NCBI GenBank assembly: GCA_023393165.1
Contig: JAEWMJ010000035.1
Location: 1-20,276, forward strand
Direction of reading: 5' to 3'
Source of the DNA: Bacillota bacterium
GTDB lineage: Bacteria; Bacillota; Clostridia; Christensenellales; Christensenellaceae
Length of the DNA stretch: 20,276 bases
Shown: piece by piece, positions 1-9,635 of the stretch
How positions within the stretch are numbered: the first letter of the stretch is position 1
Layout of the letters: every line of letters begins with the position of its first letter
Program-made: the position numbers and the translations under genes
Notes under the pieces: generated by a model
What the model was told of the DNA's origin: nothing
The model's database searches: none
What the model saw: only the letters and a program-made list of their open reading frames with translations

Positions 1-85
1 CTGCTATGTAGTGTTTAATATTCTTGTCTTTTGTAAATTGATGCAAGATACTTTTGCTAGTATTATTGGGTTGTGAATATTTCAT
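1..85 (-). CDS. Unknown protein, N-terminal fragment (gene runs off the left edge)
   Basis: Only the first 28 codons are visible, starting at an ATG at 83-85. The peptide begins MKYSQPNNTSKSILHQF and shows no recognisable domain. The reading frame stays open to the window edge. An AAAGGAT Shine-Dalgarno-like site lies roughly 10 bases upstream. Further upstream are a good sigmaA-type promoter (178-206) and a large dyad, so the gene appears to head a new transcription unit rather than continue the replication operon. Its function cannot be inferred from this fragment. Confidence 0.7.
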   Translation of the reverse strand, partial: MKYSQPNNTSKSILHQFTKDKNIKHYIA

Positions 86-105
86 AATATATATTTATCC
101 TTTCA

Positions 106-122
106 TGTTTTATATTTTATTT
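106..122 (-). repeat. AT-rich recurring element, copy a (leader copy)
   Basis: On the minus strand this reads AAATAAAATATAAAACA and sits just upstream of the Shine-Dalgarno site of the partial gene at 1-85. It matches the core of the element at 208-229 about 100 bases upstream, so the promoter and dyad are bracketed by direct repeats. Further intergenic copies are at 12603-12620, 13059-13073, 13351-13370 and 13433-13454. Confidence 0.6.
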
Positions 123-128
123 AATAAC

Positions 129-195
129 AAACACCTATAATATGTATTTCATACCACTTGCTAATTGGTATGTATTAACTATATCATAGGTGTTT
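129..195. promoter_or_regulatory. Nested dyad overlapping a promoter (candidate operator or leader hairpin)
   Basis: The outer arms AAACACCTAT (129-138) and ATAGGTGTTT (186-195) are perfect 10-base inverted repeats. After one mismatch the pairing continues for about four A/T bases. A second inverted repeat, CATACC (150-155) with GGTATG (167-172), is nested inside. The right outer arm covers the -10/-35 spacer of the promoter at 178-206. The dyad could be an operator that occludes RNA polymerase, or a hairpin in read-through RNA from the recD-like gene. There is no U-tract typical of an intrinsic terminator. Confidence 0.6.
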
Positions 196-206
196 CGTGC
201 TGTCAA
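178..206 (-). promoter_or_regulatory. SigmaA-type promoter upstream of the partial gene at 1-85
   Basis: On the minus strand a perfect -35 TTGACA (201-206) and a -10 TATAGT (178-183) are separated by 17 bases, the optimal spacing. A 22-base AT-rich element (208-229) ends one base upstream of the -35 box and could act as an UP element. The promoter lies just after the recD-like stop codon and reads away from it into the gene starting at 85. Confidence 0.75.
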
Positions 207-207
207 G

Positions 208-229
208 TGTTTTATATTTTATTTTATAA
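208..229 (-). repeat. AT-rich recurring element, copy b (abuts a -35 box)
   Basis: This 22-base stretch is identical, base for base, to 13433-13454. Both copies sit one or two bases upstream of a TTGACA -35 box. The copy overlaps the last codon and TAA stop of the recD-like gene, so the repeat begins inside coding sequence. Confidence 0.65.
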
Positions 230-2491
230 ATTTGTTTGATCTAATAATTCTTGCATAAATGTCATTCTATTTAAATTCTCTTTTTTCTTTATTGCAGTAT
301 TAACAGTATTAATATTTCCTATATGAAAACATTTTTCTTTCATTCTTGTGAGTCCTACATATATTAAATTTGAATTTAGCATATATGTATGTGACTGTGG
401 AGTAAGTAGTATAACAACCTTTATAGATGAACCTTGGCTCTTATGAATACTTATACTGTATCCTAAACCAATTGTAGATAAAGCTTCTCTGTCATATATA
501 ACTTTTACTCCGTCAAAATCAATGATCATATTGTGCATTCCAATATCAATTACAACACCAGTTTCTCCATTTGCTATAAATGTTTCATCATTATCATCTT
601 CATCAAAACAAAATCCATAATCTACATAAATTTTAGCTTTGTAGTTATTAACATTTTGAATAACTATATCACCTTTATAGTATGTGGTTTCACCAAATTT
701 TATCCCATCAGTACCATAATTAGGATTAGCAATTTTTTGTATGTGATTATTTAATGCTACGCTACCATAATTACCTTTCTTATACGCAGTTAAAACTTGA
801 ATATCGTTTGGTGTATATCCTTGTGTTAATAGTTTCTGATATAACGCTACAGCATTTTTAACTGATAAATCATCATGTACATTTATAAATGCATAATCTC
901 GATTATTCCCAAAGAACGTACATGTTTCGATATTATCTTTGTCAAGATATTTTTTACACTCACGTACATCTGTAGCAACTTTCATCAATCCGCCATCACT
1001 ATATCTAAATACTTTTGTTAGAGTAGTTGTTGGGACAATGTTTGAGTTCATAAAATCGTGTAATAAATTACCACATGATACTGAACTTAACTGTGCGTTA
1101 TCTCCCACCATTAGTAACTTTGTTTTGTTAAAATCAATGGCATCTATTACATGTTTAAACAAGAATATATCTACCATTGAAAACTCATCAATAATTAATA
1201 CATCACAGTTTAATCTGTTTTCTTCATTAAAAGTCCATTCTGAAGGAGGAATATAACCTAATCCCCTATGTATTGTTTTGGCTTCCCTGTGAGTATATTC
1301 AGATAATACTTTTGCTGCTTTCCCGGTAGGAGAAAATAGTCTATATGTTTTATTGTTATCATCCAACATTTTAATAATTGAAGCTGTAGTAGCCGACTTG
1401 CCCGTTCCACCAGATCCATTTAGAATACTAATATTATATTCACATACATACTTTAATGCATTTGTTTGTTCATCTGTCAATGGATAATCACCAGAATTTT
1501 GATATTGCTTATAATCATAACCCCATTTTGTATTTATTTGTAATCCGTTTAATACATTATCTGCTATGTATTTTTCTATATCATATGTTGATCTTAATGA
1601 TATTTCTTTCTTGTCTTTATTAAAATAAATACTATCATCTTTAATTACTTCGCCAAAATAATTTGAACAAGCAGGAACTAGCCTTTCAATTTGATGTTTT
1701 AACTCGATAATATCCATTTTAGTATGTCCATTATTTTCATTTTCTTCAAGTAAATATAATGTACAAGCCAAACATCTTTGACTACTAGTTTGTAAATCAA
1801 ACGGGAAATCAATTATTGGCTTCTTTCCATTAGCCTTATTATCTTTTGATGCTTTATCAATCTCTAATAATAAACTATCTGCTGTTTTAAATCCAACTCT
1901 AGCCAATCCGCACATGCATTTATATGGATTTAACCTCATCTCATTCCTTATCTTTTGTACAGATGGATATTTTTCATATAACTTTTTTACCATAGGCAAG
2001 TTAAGTAATCCTTGAAATTCACTGACAATTTCTACCAAACAAAAATTTTCAATTATCTTTTGTTTAATAATATTAAATGTAAATTCTTTAATACCTTTTG
2101 TTTTATTTAAATCAATATCATCTAAATTATTGCTTATAACTCTATCTACTATATCTGGGTAAGCATTATATAGTGTGCTTGCTTGTTGTGGTGTAAGAAT
2201 TTCAGATAAAAATAATTGCATATCTAATTCACTATTTGGCTTATTACGTTTTATATTTTTCACTTTATACCCATATCCATTTTTGCCATTCTCTTCTATT
2301 GCTTCAATTTCATATTCAATTCCTTCTCCAAGAGAATGTAAATCGCCACTTATAGCTGCGTTGCCATATTTATTAAATCTAATTTCAGGATATTTATTTC
2401 TATCTACGTCAACAGCATACGCCTTATAAGATTCTGCGTCCCATATACACCTTATTATCCTTCCTTTAAATACAACTTCTTTTAACGCCAT
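224..2491 (-). CDS. RecD2-like superfamily 1 DNA helicase
   Basis: A 5'-3' ssDNA translocase/helicase likely acting in phage recombination or fork processing. The 755-residue length is close to the RecD2 family norm. Visible motifs are Walker A GSGGTGKS (359-366), Walker B DVLIIDEFSM (430-439), motif III MVGDNAQLSSV (461-471), LTKVFRY, GYSISIHKSQGSS (about 677-689) and the arginine-finger motif YVGLTR (711-716). The roughly 340 residues before Walker A match the N-terminal OB/helix-hairpin-helix extension of RecD2 in size, including a KCMCGLARVGFKTAD stretch resembling helix-hairpin-helix. Translation starts at an ATG 11 bases after the polymerase stop, with a GGCGGTGAT Shine-Dalgarno. It is the last gene of the replication operon. 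No RecB or RecC partner is visible, which favours RecD2 over RecD. Confidence 0.9.
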   Translation of the reverse strand: MALKEVVFKGRIIRCIWDAESYKAYAVDVDRNKYPEIRFNKYGNAAISGDLHSLGEGIEYEIEAIEENGKNGYGYKVKNIKRNKPNSELDMQLFLSEILTPQQASTLYNAYPDIVDRVISNNLDDIDLNKTKGIKEFTFNIIKQKIIENFCLVEIVSEFQGLLNLPMVKKLYEKYPSVQKIRNEMRLNPYKCMCGLARVGFKTADSLLLEIDKASKDNKANGKKPIIDFPFDLQTSSQRCLACTLYLLEENENNGHTKMDIIELKHQIERLVPACSNYFGEVIKDDSIYFNKDKKEISLRSTYDIEKYIADNVLNGLQINTKWGYDYKQYQNSGDYPLTDEQTNALKYVCEYNISILNGSGGTGKSATTASIIKMLDDNNKTYRLFSPTGKAAKVLSEYTHREAKTIHRGLGYIPPSEWTFNEENRLNCDVLIIDEFSMVDIFLFKHVIDAIDFNKTKLLMVGDNAQLSSVSCGNLLHDFMNSNIVPTTTLTKVFRYSDGGLMKVATDVRECKKYLDKDNIETCTFFGNNRDYAFINVHDDLSVKNAVALYQKLLTQGYTPNDIQVLTAYKKGNYGSVALNNHIQKIANPNYGTDGIKFGETTYYKGDIVIQNVNNYKAKIYVDYGFCFDEDDNDETFIANGETGVVIDIGMHNMIIDFDGVKVIYDREALSTIGLGYSISIHKSQGSSIKVVILLTPQSHTYMLNSNLIYVGLTRMKEKCFHIGNINTVNTAIKKKENLNRMTFMQELLDQTNL

Positions 2492-2502
2492 ATAATCACC
2501 GC

Positions 2503-5500
2503 CTAATTATTTTTAATTACCTCATATGATTCAAGAATATCTTCAATTTCATCTGAAACAACCCATTCTCCACCAATACATTTTTTCTTAAACCCTTTAG
2601 CAAAATCGACTATCTTTAATATTGCATATTCACCAAAAGGATTGTTTTTAAATATTTTGCCTTGTTTTATTTTTGTATTTATTTCGTTTCCTGTTTTTAT
2701 ATTTCTTAGTGTTAAATATGGTTTTGTCACATCTTTAAACGTTTTAAAACCAACAACAATGTAATAGTATTCACTTATATTTGGATTAATATAAGTAGTA
2801 TATTCAAGATACTCTTTTTCAAATTTAATATGTTCTATTATTGACATTGGCTTATTGTCAAGTTTATTACATAGCTCTTTTGTTAATCCTATTGTATCTA
2901 CTTCTTTAAATAATTTTTCAGTTTCTTTATTACTATATTTTTTAATAAGATATTCTGATAAATTTAACTTTTCAAGTTCATTTTTTTTAAATTGTTTTTT
3001 ATTGTAAATGTTATTATATATATCAATTACATTAAGTAAATATTTGTTTGCCCCAAAATCACTAAAGAAATTTAATCCAGTTAATATTGTTAATTGTCTT
3101 GCATTTACAGATGTTTTTAAATTTATATCAACTAATAAGTCTATAAAAGAATTATATTTATTTTTTGATAATTCCATTAATTCATCTGCTATTTGAGAAT
3201 TACAAAATTTAATCGATTGTATACCTTTATATATAGCATTATTTTTTATGTCTATCGTATATTCTGATAGAGATTTCCCAAATTTTATAGGGTATATAGA
3301 AATATTATAAAGTTTTGCTAAATCGATCCCATTATTTGTATCTTCTTTGTTTTCTGCTCTATTAAGATAAGCTGCGATAAATTCAACAACATAATATGTT
3401 CTTAAATTTACACACTGATAACCATTCATTGAATACGCAGTAGAATGATTAAAACCAAATTGGTATTCCGAGCTGTCAGCTACTATTTGCACAAATTGTT
3501 TTGCTTCTTCTTCTGCCACTTCTCTTGTTTTTGATGAGTGGTTGCAATAACCCTCTAATATTCTAGGTAATTGTTTTTTTAACAATTCTTCATCTTTTTT
3601 GCCTATAGCTCTTCGAGTTGTATCTGCGTCAGAACCTGTAAAGTCGCAAATATCCGTTAAGAATTTGATAGTATCCTCTTGAAATATCAAATATCCGTTA
3701 TTGTCTTCAAGAAGTTTATCTATTTCATCTGATGGGTTTTTATTAAATTCTCCAGCAATCATTCGATCTCTATATGATTTTCCCGATGGTCTAAGCGCAG
3801 CATTAACCATAGACATATGGTTAATAGTATGTGGCTTAAAATCTTTTAATAGACTAAACGCAAAATCTCCTTCAAATTGAAATACTCCTTGTTGAGTTTC
3901 AATCATATTATTCCATACTTTATCATCAACCCAATTAATTTCATAAGATTTTGGATATGGTATTCCTGCATATTTACACGCATCTTTTATTATACCAACT
4001 GTTTTCAATCCAAGAATATCAAACTTGACATAGTTTAACGAATCAACTGCTTTCATTGCACATGTTGATACTGGCATATCTTCATTGCCATCTTTATAAA
4101 ATAAACCTATATTATCAGCTAATGTTATAGGAGAACCAATTATTCCACTGGGATGAGTTCCTTTTGCTACTATCGTACCTTTTAATCCTTTGAGATAATA
4201 AAATAAGTCTTGATTTTCATTAATTAATGTATCATACAATTCTTTAGTTTTTCTAAATTTCTTTTTTGTATCATCTTTAGAAATACGTGATAAATATAAT
4301 TGAAAATTATCAAAAGAAATTGTGGATGAATCAATCAAACCTTCTTCGACTAAATCTTCAATATTTACTTCTTCTTGTACTATTTTACTATAAGTAGAAT
4401 AAATATCATCAAAACGATTTTTTATATCCATTACTTTATCTAAATCTTTATATCCAAGTCCACCCGCTAATACGTCAATGCAACCTCTGTCTTGTAATGT
4501 TGAAAACGCAGCTATATATGCTGTCTTTTGTGGAGTAAATCTGTTGATAATATATTTGTAAACTTTCTCTCTATCTTCTGGAGCAAAATCTACATCAATA
4601 TCACCTAAAGATATTCTATCTTCATTACAAAATCTTGAAAACACTGTTTTCCAAACTAAAGGATCAACATCGGTAATATCGGTGATATATGCTATCATAC
4701 TCCCACATACACTACCCCTGCCAAATCCATAAGGGATTTCATTTTTAGTACACCAATCTAGTAATTCGGACATAAACATCATAAAACTTTCCATTCCTAG
4801 TTTACACATAACTTTAAACTCTTCAGCAATTTTATGTTTATAATCCAATTCTGAATAATTAATTAAATCTAATGCACCTATACGTTTTTTATATTCATAC
4901 TTTTTGTAAATTAAATTTTTCCATTGTTCTTTTACATTATCTCCATACAAAGTTGGGTATTTAAATGATTTGTCAAATTTAAAATCTTCTATTATATCTG
5001 CAAAAACATTTGTATTCTCAATAGCTTCAATAAAAACATATTCAGGAATTGCATTTTGATTTTTAAAACTTTGAACCAACTCTTCATATGACTTCCATAT
5101 TAAATCAAATTCATCTTCTTGACCATAAAAACTATCTTTATAAATCTGAAGTATTTTTCTACATTCTGCCTTATATTTACTTGATGAATGAGTATCGGTT
5201 CCTGCAATTAATCTTATCCCAGTTTTTAAACTTAAATCATATAATTTTTTATTATATTTAATCTGATCAATACTATTATGGTATTGAATTTCTAAAAAAC
5301 ATCTGTGTTTATTTTGTGTTAACCAATTAATTAATGTTGTATATTGTTCATATGTATCTTTATTGTCCCATTTATTTAACGCAGAAGCCAAACATGCTGT
5401 CGTAACCAAAATATTTTCGCTAGTATTAATTAGCTCGTCTAATGAAATTCGTGGATTATAATACATATGACGATCAGAATTATCATTATTTTTGCCTTTT

Positions 5501-5829
5501 GATGTTGATAGTGATATTAATTGATTGAGTTCAAGCACACCATCAAAATTCTTTGCATATAAGCCTATATGTGTTCCTCTATCATCATCTGATAGTTTAT
5601 TACATAGATATAATTCTACACCGTGAATATACTTTATATTAGCCTTATCACATTCTTGCTTTTTCTTAATCCAATCAAATATGCCACCATGATTTGAAAA
5701 GGCAATTGATTTCATTCCATGTTTTTTTGCAAGTTTGATATATTCTTTAAAATTAGAACAAGAATCTGCATATCCATTACAATTGCTAGTGTCATCATGA
5801 AGATGATATACAACATAATTTTTATCCAT
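2503..5829 (-). CDS. dnaE: DNA polymerase III alpha subunit, DnaE type (phage replicative polymerase)
   Basis: The 1108-residue C-family polymerase is slightly shorter than bacterial DnaE (about 1160). The N-terminal PHP domain keeps HLH (9-11), H47, GVE (E72) and DTH (212-214), but the usual TDH reads SNH, so one PHP metal ligand is missing. The catalytic palm shows GRGS (370-373), the two-aspartate motif GDIDVDF (D412, D414) and VKFDILGLKT (D604). Near the C-terminus, LTGLNFFSDFGANK fits the helix-hairpin-helix region, followed by an OB-like segment (VVGFKTFKDVTKPYLTLRN). It would be the fork polymerase working with the helicase and primase encoded upstream. The ATG lies 16 bases after the nuclease stop, with GGAATGGTGG as ribosome site. 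No separate 3'-5' exonuclease, clamp or clamp loader is in the window, so these may be elsewhere in the phage or supplied by the host. Confidence 0.95.
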   Translation of the reverse strand: MDKNYVVYHLHDDTSNCNGYADSCSNFKEYIKLAKKHGMKSIAFSNHGGIFDWIKKKQECDKANIKYIHGVELYLCNKLSDDDRGTHIGLYAKNFDGVLELNQLISLSTSKGKNNDNSDRHMYYNPRISLDELINTSENILVTTACLASALNKWDNKDTYEQYTTLINWLTQNKHRCFLEIQYHNSIDQIKYNKKLYDLSLKTGIRLIAGTDTHSSSKYKAECRKILQIYKDSFYGQEDEFDLIWKSYEELVQSFKNQNAIPEYVFIEAIENTNVFADIIEDFKFDKSFKYPTLYGDNVKEQWKNLIYKKYEYKKRIGALDLINYSELDYKHKIAEEFKVMCKLGMESFMMFMSELLDWCTKNEIPYGFGRGSVCGSMIAYITDITDVDPLVWKTVFSRFCNEDRISLGDIDVDFAPEDREKVYKYIINRFTPQKTAYIAAFSTLQDRGCIDVLAGGLGYKDLDKVMDIKNRFDDIYSTYSKIVQEEVNIEDLVEEGLIDSSTISFDNFQLYLSRISKDDTKKKFRKTKELYDTLINENQDLFYYLKGLKGTIVAKGTHPSGIIGSPITLADNIGLFYKDGNEDMPVSTCAMKAVDSLNYVKFDILGLKTVGIIKDACKYAGIPYPKSYEINWVDDKVWNNMIETQQGVFQFEGDFAFSLLKDFKPHTINHMSMVNAALRPSGKSYRDRMIAGEFNKNPSDEIDKLLEDNNGYLIFQEDTIKFLTDICDFTGSDADTTRRAIGKKDEELLKKQLPRILEGYCNHSSKTREVAEEEAKQFVQIVADSSEYQFGFNHSTAYSMNGYQCVNLRTYYVVEFIAAYLNRAENKEDTNNGIDLAKLYNISIYPIKFGKSLSEYTIDIKNNAIYKGIQSIKFCNSQIADELMELSKNKYNSFIDLLVDINLKTSVNARQLTILTGLNFFSDFGANKYLLNVIDIYNNIYNKKQFKKNELEKLNLSEYLIKKYSNKETEKLFKEVDTIGLTKELCNKLDNKPMSIIEHIKFEKEYLEYTTYINPNISEYYYIVVGFKTFKDVTKPYLTLRNIKTGNEINTKIKQGKIFKNNPFGEYAILKIVDFAKGFKKKCIGGEWVVSDEIEDILESYEVIKNN

Positions 5830-5845
5830 TAGCCACCATTCCTAT

Positions 5846-7012
5846 CTATAAACTATTTAACCAATCCAAATCATCATCGTATGTATTTGATATATCGCTT
5901 CCGATACCACCAAAAATATTATTTTTACTATTTTCTTTTTCTTTTAATTTTTCTAAATATTCTTTGTATGGTAAATGCAAGTTGGCAGACCATGAACATA
6001 AATTAGCAAAATAATAACTTTGTTTTTCTACACTTTCTTTACTATCCCAAAATAGTTTAATATTATTGTTTGTTTTATATTGTTTTTCTTTTTCAACAAT
6101 TTCATCAAGTGTTATTACAATATCTTCTTTTAAATTTTCTATTAATTCTTCTGTTAACTCAACAAACACATAACAATCATCAATGATATATTTTTCTTGC
6201 ACATCTTTTGGTAGACATTCAATATTGTTAGTATCTACTAATAAACTTAAATATTCATCTACTTGTTCTTCATATCCAGATTTTTTCAACCACATTTTAA
6301 CATTAGACTTAAGACTTTCTCCTATTTTTGATCTTTCAATTTGTCTTATATTTTCTTTTCCATTTGCTTGTTGTGTGCTTATAGAAACATACTTCATAAA
6401 ATTCCAACATATTTTAATTTTTTCAAGTGGTACACCCATCTGTCTAAGCCCTTCTGCATATAATATTAATTGTCCTGCCTCTTCAATTGCTTTCGATCCA
6501 AGATAAATTGAAGATGTTTTCCAATCCTGTATAATAAAATTCCCATTATCGTCTTTCCTACATAGATCAATATATCCTTGAAATATGTAATTGCCTATTT
6601 TAATAATAATAAATCTTTCTAAATCAACCTTGGTTTTAATTGGATTATGATATGTAAAAAAATGCTTTAAGTTATAATAATATTTATTTGAAATCTGAGC
6701 ATTTTTTTCTTCATTACTTCTATCAAATTTTAATTCTGCAATATGTAATGCCACCCACATATCATCATAATCAGAAACCATTTTATCGTAATCAATTTCA
6801 TTTTTATAATATTTTTCTAATATTTCATGAGCAAATCCACCACTTGAACCATAAATAGATGTTTCTCTGTCTGGTTTGTTATCTGATATATAAGTTAAAT
6901 AATATTCGAATGGTGATGTTCGATATTTATGATATCTACTCCAACTCCATAATCTATCCGTTTTATATTGTTCTTTTAATTCATTTAGTTCTTCATAAGA
7001 TTTTCTACCCAT
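5846..7012 (-). CDS. RecB-family PD-(D/E)XK nuclease (Cas4/AddB-like fold)
   Basis: A 388-residue protein with the ordered motifs of the RecB-like nuclease family. An N-terminal SWSRYHKYRTSPFEYYL segment (23-39) matches the S-x-SR/Y signature. These follow: GGFAHEILEKYY (H62), GYIDL (D149), the catalytic D-x-K in QDWKTS (D163, K165) and EAGQLILYAEGL (Q181). The four-cysteine cluster of Cas4 or AddB is not seen. It probably trims or degrades DNA in phage recombination or host-DNA breakdown. The last nine residues, DDLDWLNSL, nearly repeat the C-terminus of the SSB-like protein at 11383-12555, suggesting a shared binding partner. Its ATG directly follows the primase TAA with no gap, and GAAAGGA in the primase 3' end supplies the ribosome site. 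Confidence 0.85.
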   Translation of the reverse strand: MGRKSYEELNELKEQYKTDRLWSWSRYHKYRTSPFEYYLTYISDNKPDRETSIYGSSGGFAHEILEKYYKNEIDYDKMVSDYDDMWVALHIAELKFDRSNEEKNAQISNKYYYNLKHFFTYHNPIKTKVDLERFIIIKIGNYIFQGYIDLCRKDDNGNFIIQDWKTSSIYLGSKAIEEAGQLILYAEGLRQMGVPLEKIKICWNFMKYVSISTQQANGKENIRQIERSKIGESLKSNVKMWLKKSGYEEQVDEYLSLLVDTNNIECLPKDVQEKYIIDDCYVFVELTEELIENLKEDIVITLDEIVEKEKQYKTNNNIKLFWDSKESVEKQSYYFANLCSWSANLHLPYKEYLEKLKEKENSKNNIFGGIGSDISNTYDDDLDWLNSL

Positions 7013-8101
7013 TTATTTATTCCTTTCTAAGCTTTTTAAATATTCTCGATGTTCAAGTTCATCATATTTAACCCTATATTTAAACATAAACTCATATATC
7101 TTATTTTGAGCATCTGCCGGAGAGTCCTTGAGTCCTTTTAATAATCCCCATTTATCAATCATATAACTTACATTTCTTATTCTAAAAAATTTTTCACAAC
7201 AATATCTAATATGATTAATATCAATATCATTATCAAAACATATTACTATCTCTACATTTAACCCTATTAAAACTCTAGCTTGTTCACCTGATATTTCATG
7301 ACATCCTACTGCAACACATGTTTCGTCCAATCTACTATGTCGTTTATGAACAGATTTTTCTGATTCTACGGTTACTACATATCCAGCTTTTTGTATCGAA
7401 TCATAATTCTCATATAGTCCATATAAATTATTAGACTTGGTATAAGGTTTAATCGCTAAATATTTAGGTATATCAAACATATCATAGTTGTCAATCATGG
7501 TTCTACCAGTAATACCGATCAACTCTCCTGTAAGCCAATATCGCACAGGAATAATTACTCTGCTCCTTCTATAACTGTACCCAAGTTGAAATTTATCTAT
7601 TGTTCTAGGGATTATACCTTCTCTAAACCATGATATATGAATATATGGAACAAAATCATTTAAAATTTCTTCGTTTAACACTTCTATGTCTGCTACGTCT
7701 AATCTTTTCTTATTATATTTAACCTTTTTAAATATGTATAGTGGATCTATTTTTTCTTTTTTTTCTTCTACTTTATAAGAAAATTTTAATCCTAATAATT
7801 TGTGAATATACTTTAATGATTCATGAAAGTTTAAATTTTTATTATATTGAACAAGCGAAATAATATCTGAATTTTCGTCAAAATATTTTTCTCTAGTATA
7901 GTTATGACAATTCAAATATCTATTGTTTTTGATGTTGATAGCATTTTTATTATCACCATCTCCATCTTTGTTTGATATGTTTCCACAACTATAATATTCT
8001 TTATTTGGGTGGTATTTAATTGAATGACACCCAATACTTTCTAATATGTATTCAATCTTATTTTCTTTGTAAATATATTCTTTTAGTTCTTCAACAGTCA
8101 A
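7013..8101 (-). CDS. dnaG: DnaG-like primase with zinc-finger and Toprim domains
   Basis: The 362-residue protein is smaller than bacterial DnaG and lacks an obvious helicase-binding C-terminal domain. The N-terminus has a CHC2-like zinc site with candidate ligands C25/H26, C39 and C65/H66. The middle carries a DnaG core signature (VIIPVRYWLTGELIGITGR, 182-200). The Toprim domain shows VESEKS (E246) and the metal-binding FDNDID (D290, D292, D294), followed by KDSPAD. It would make RNA primers for the DnaE polymerase and sits immediately after the DnaB helicase gene. The start is TTG at 8099-8101, preceded by AAAGGTGGTG; no in-frame ATG occurs before the zinc site, so TTG is required. Confidence 0.9.
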   Translation of the reverse strand: MTVEELKEYIYKENKIEYILESIGCHSIKYHPNKEYYSCGNISNKDGDGDNKNAINIKNNRYLNCHNYTREKYFDENSDIISLVQYNKNLNFHESLKYIHKLLGLKFSYKVEEKKEKIDPLYIFKKVKYNKKRLDVADIEVLNEEILNDFVPYIHISWFREGIIPRTIDKFQLGYSYRRSRVIIPVRYWLTGELIGITGRTMIDNYDMFDIPKYLAIKPYTKSNNLYGLYENYDSIQKAGYVVTVESEKSVHKRHSRLDETCVAVGCHEISGEQARVLIGLNVEIVICFDNDIDINHIRYCCEKFFRIRNVSYMIDKWGLLKGLKDSPADAQNKIYEFMFKYRVKYDELEHREYLKSLERNK

Positions 8102-8119
8102 TTAAACACCACCTTTATA

Positions 8120-9628
8120 TTAGAAATCTATGGGGACATTAGTAATTCCAATTTCTTTCATTGTATTTCTACTCATATCATGTTCAACGACTATTTGATA
8201 TTGATTAGCAGATCCCTCTCTATTTTTCACTATGAACAATATCTGATATCTTTTGTCTTTATCAGTTTTAACAGGTATTTTTGTTTTATTATTTTTACCT
8301 TCAAGTCTATATATATGTAATTCACGTTTCTCTCCTGTATATTCGTCATCATATAAATCTCTAATCATAATACATGTTGAAGTAGGGTCGATGATGTTCT
8401 TAGCCATGCCTACGTTGTCTTGTGTATAATATCTTTGTTTTACACTCCCCTTCGCTAACTGAAACGTAATTAATATATGTAAATTCTTAGATTCAGGTTT
8501 AATAACATCATTAATATCAACCATTGATTGTTGCATTTGTAGCCAACTATTTTCACTAACTTTACCTGCATCCATTTTAAATGTATCAAGCAAAAAATAT
8601 TTAACACCCAAACTAGAATATTTATTAATAACCTTAATTGCCTTTGATGTTTGATATTTTTTAAATGGAATTATAGTAATTATATGATTCTCTGTTTGTT
8701 CTTTCAGCCAATCAGCAGCTTTATATAATATATCTTTTACTTCTTTAGAGTATCCACCATCACGTACAATATGTTTTTGCAAATCATATTTAAGTATATT
8801 ATTACTAATAAATACCAATAGTTCACGCTGCCACTTTTCCAAGCCATCTTCATTTATTATAACAACTATTTTTTCTTTATTTTTTATAATGCTTGGTATA
8901 GTTGAAGTTCTTGAGAATGTAGACTTTCCAACATTACTTAATCCACCTACCAATGTAATAGATCCAAGATATTGACCACCTGTTTCTTTTGTAATAATAG
9001 GCATATTATTATACGGCAATCCTATTGCAGATCCTTTATCTAATTTTTCAATAAGATCATAAATTCCATCAGATATATCATAACTTTTTACCTCATTATC
9101 AACATTAATAAATATATGATTTAATAATGCTTCTTTTTCGTTATATATATCTTCAGTTTTCATATCTACAAATTCACTTAATCGTTCTTGTATAGGTTTT
9201 TCTTTGGTTAACTTAATAACTACATTCCACTTCTGTAGCTCTTTAATATAACCTTCAAAATTCGCTTCTTTTACATATGATCCAGCATTTACAATAGTTT
9301 CATAACCACCGTATTCTTCATATTGTACTTTTAATTTATTGTGTTTTTCAAGATATAATCCTATTGTTATATCATCTAGTACGTTCTTACTTTCTAACAA
9401 AACAATATCACTTGCAATTTGAAAATAAACTCTCCATATATTATTTGAAAAAGCATTTAATTGAAGTTTATAATCATATAATAGTGATGGATTTTTATAA
9501 ATAATTGATACTATATTAGCCTCACAAGCTTCTTTAAATACATTGATTTTTTTTAGAGTTTCTATTTGTTCTTGTTCAAATGGTGTAAGCTTTATATCTT
9601 TTTTCTTCTTAGATTGAGCATCTGTCAT
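8120..9628 (-). CDS. dnaB: Replicative DNA helicase, DnaB-like
   Basis: This 502-residue protein has a DnaB architecture: an alpha-helical N-terminal domain (about 30-130), a linker, then a RecA-like ATPase domain. Walker A is GGLSNVGKST (228-237) and Walker B is YFLLDTF (344-350). A following strand, LHILITFQL, matches the helicase sensor region. It should unwind DNA 5'-3' at the fork as a hexamer and contact the primase encoded next. The ATG starts 7 bases after the stop of the upstream gene, and the Shine-Dalgarno TAGGTGA overlaps that stop codon, implying translational coupling. The N-terminal lysine-rich tail (SKKKKDIK) is a small elaboration of unknown role. Confidence 0.92.
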   Translation of the reverse strand: MTDAQSKKKKDIKLTPFEQEQIETLKKINVFKEACEANIVSIIYKNPSLLYDYKLQLNAFSNNIWRVYFQIASDIVLLESKNVLDDITIGLYLEKHNKLKVQYEEYGGYETIVNAGSYVKEANFEGYIKELQKWNVVIKLTKEKPIQERLSEFVDMKTEDIYNEKEALLNHIFINVDNEVKSYDISDGIYDLIEKLDKGSAIGLPYNNMPIITKETGGQYLGSITLVGGLSNVGKSTFSRTSTIPSIIKNKEKIVVIINEDGLEKWQRELLVFISNNILKYDLQKHIVRDGGYSKEVKDILYKAADWLKEQTENHIITIIPFKKYQTSKAIKVINKYSSLGVKYFLLDTFKMDAGKVSENSWLQMQQSMVDINDVIKPESKNLHILITFQLAKGSVKQRYYTQDNVGMAKNIIDPTSTCIMIRDLYDDEYTGEKRELHIYRLEGKNNKTKIPVKTDKDKRYQILFIVKNREGSANQYQIVVEHDMSRNTMKEIGITNVPIDF

Positions 9629-9635
9629 AATTCAC

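Noticed and set aside
5846..7012. Cas4 as part of a CRISPR system
   Set aside because: The nuclease lacks the Cas4 cysteine cluster, and no Cas1, Cas2 or direct-repeat array is present; the replication context explains it better.
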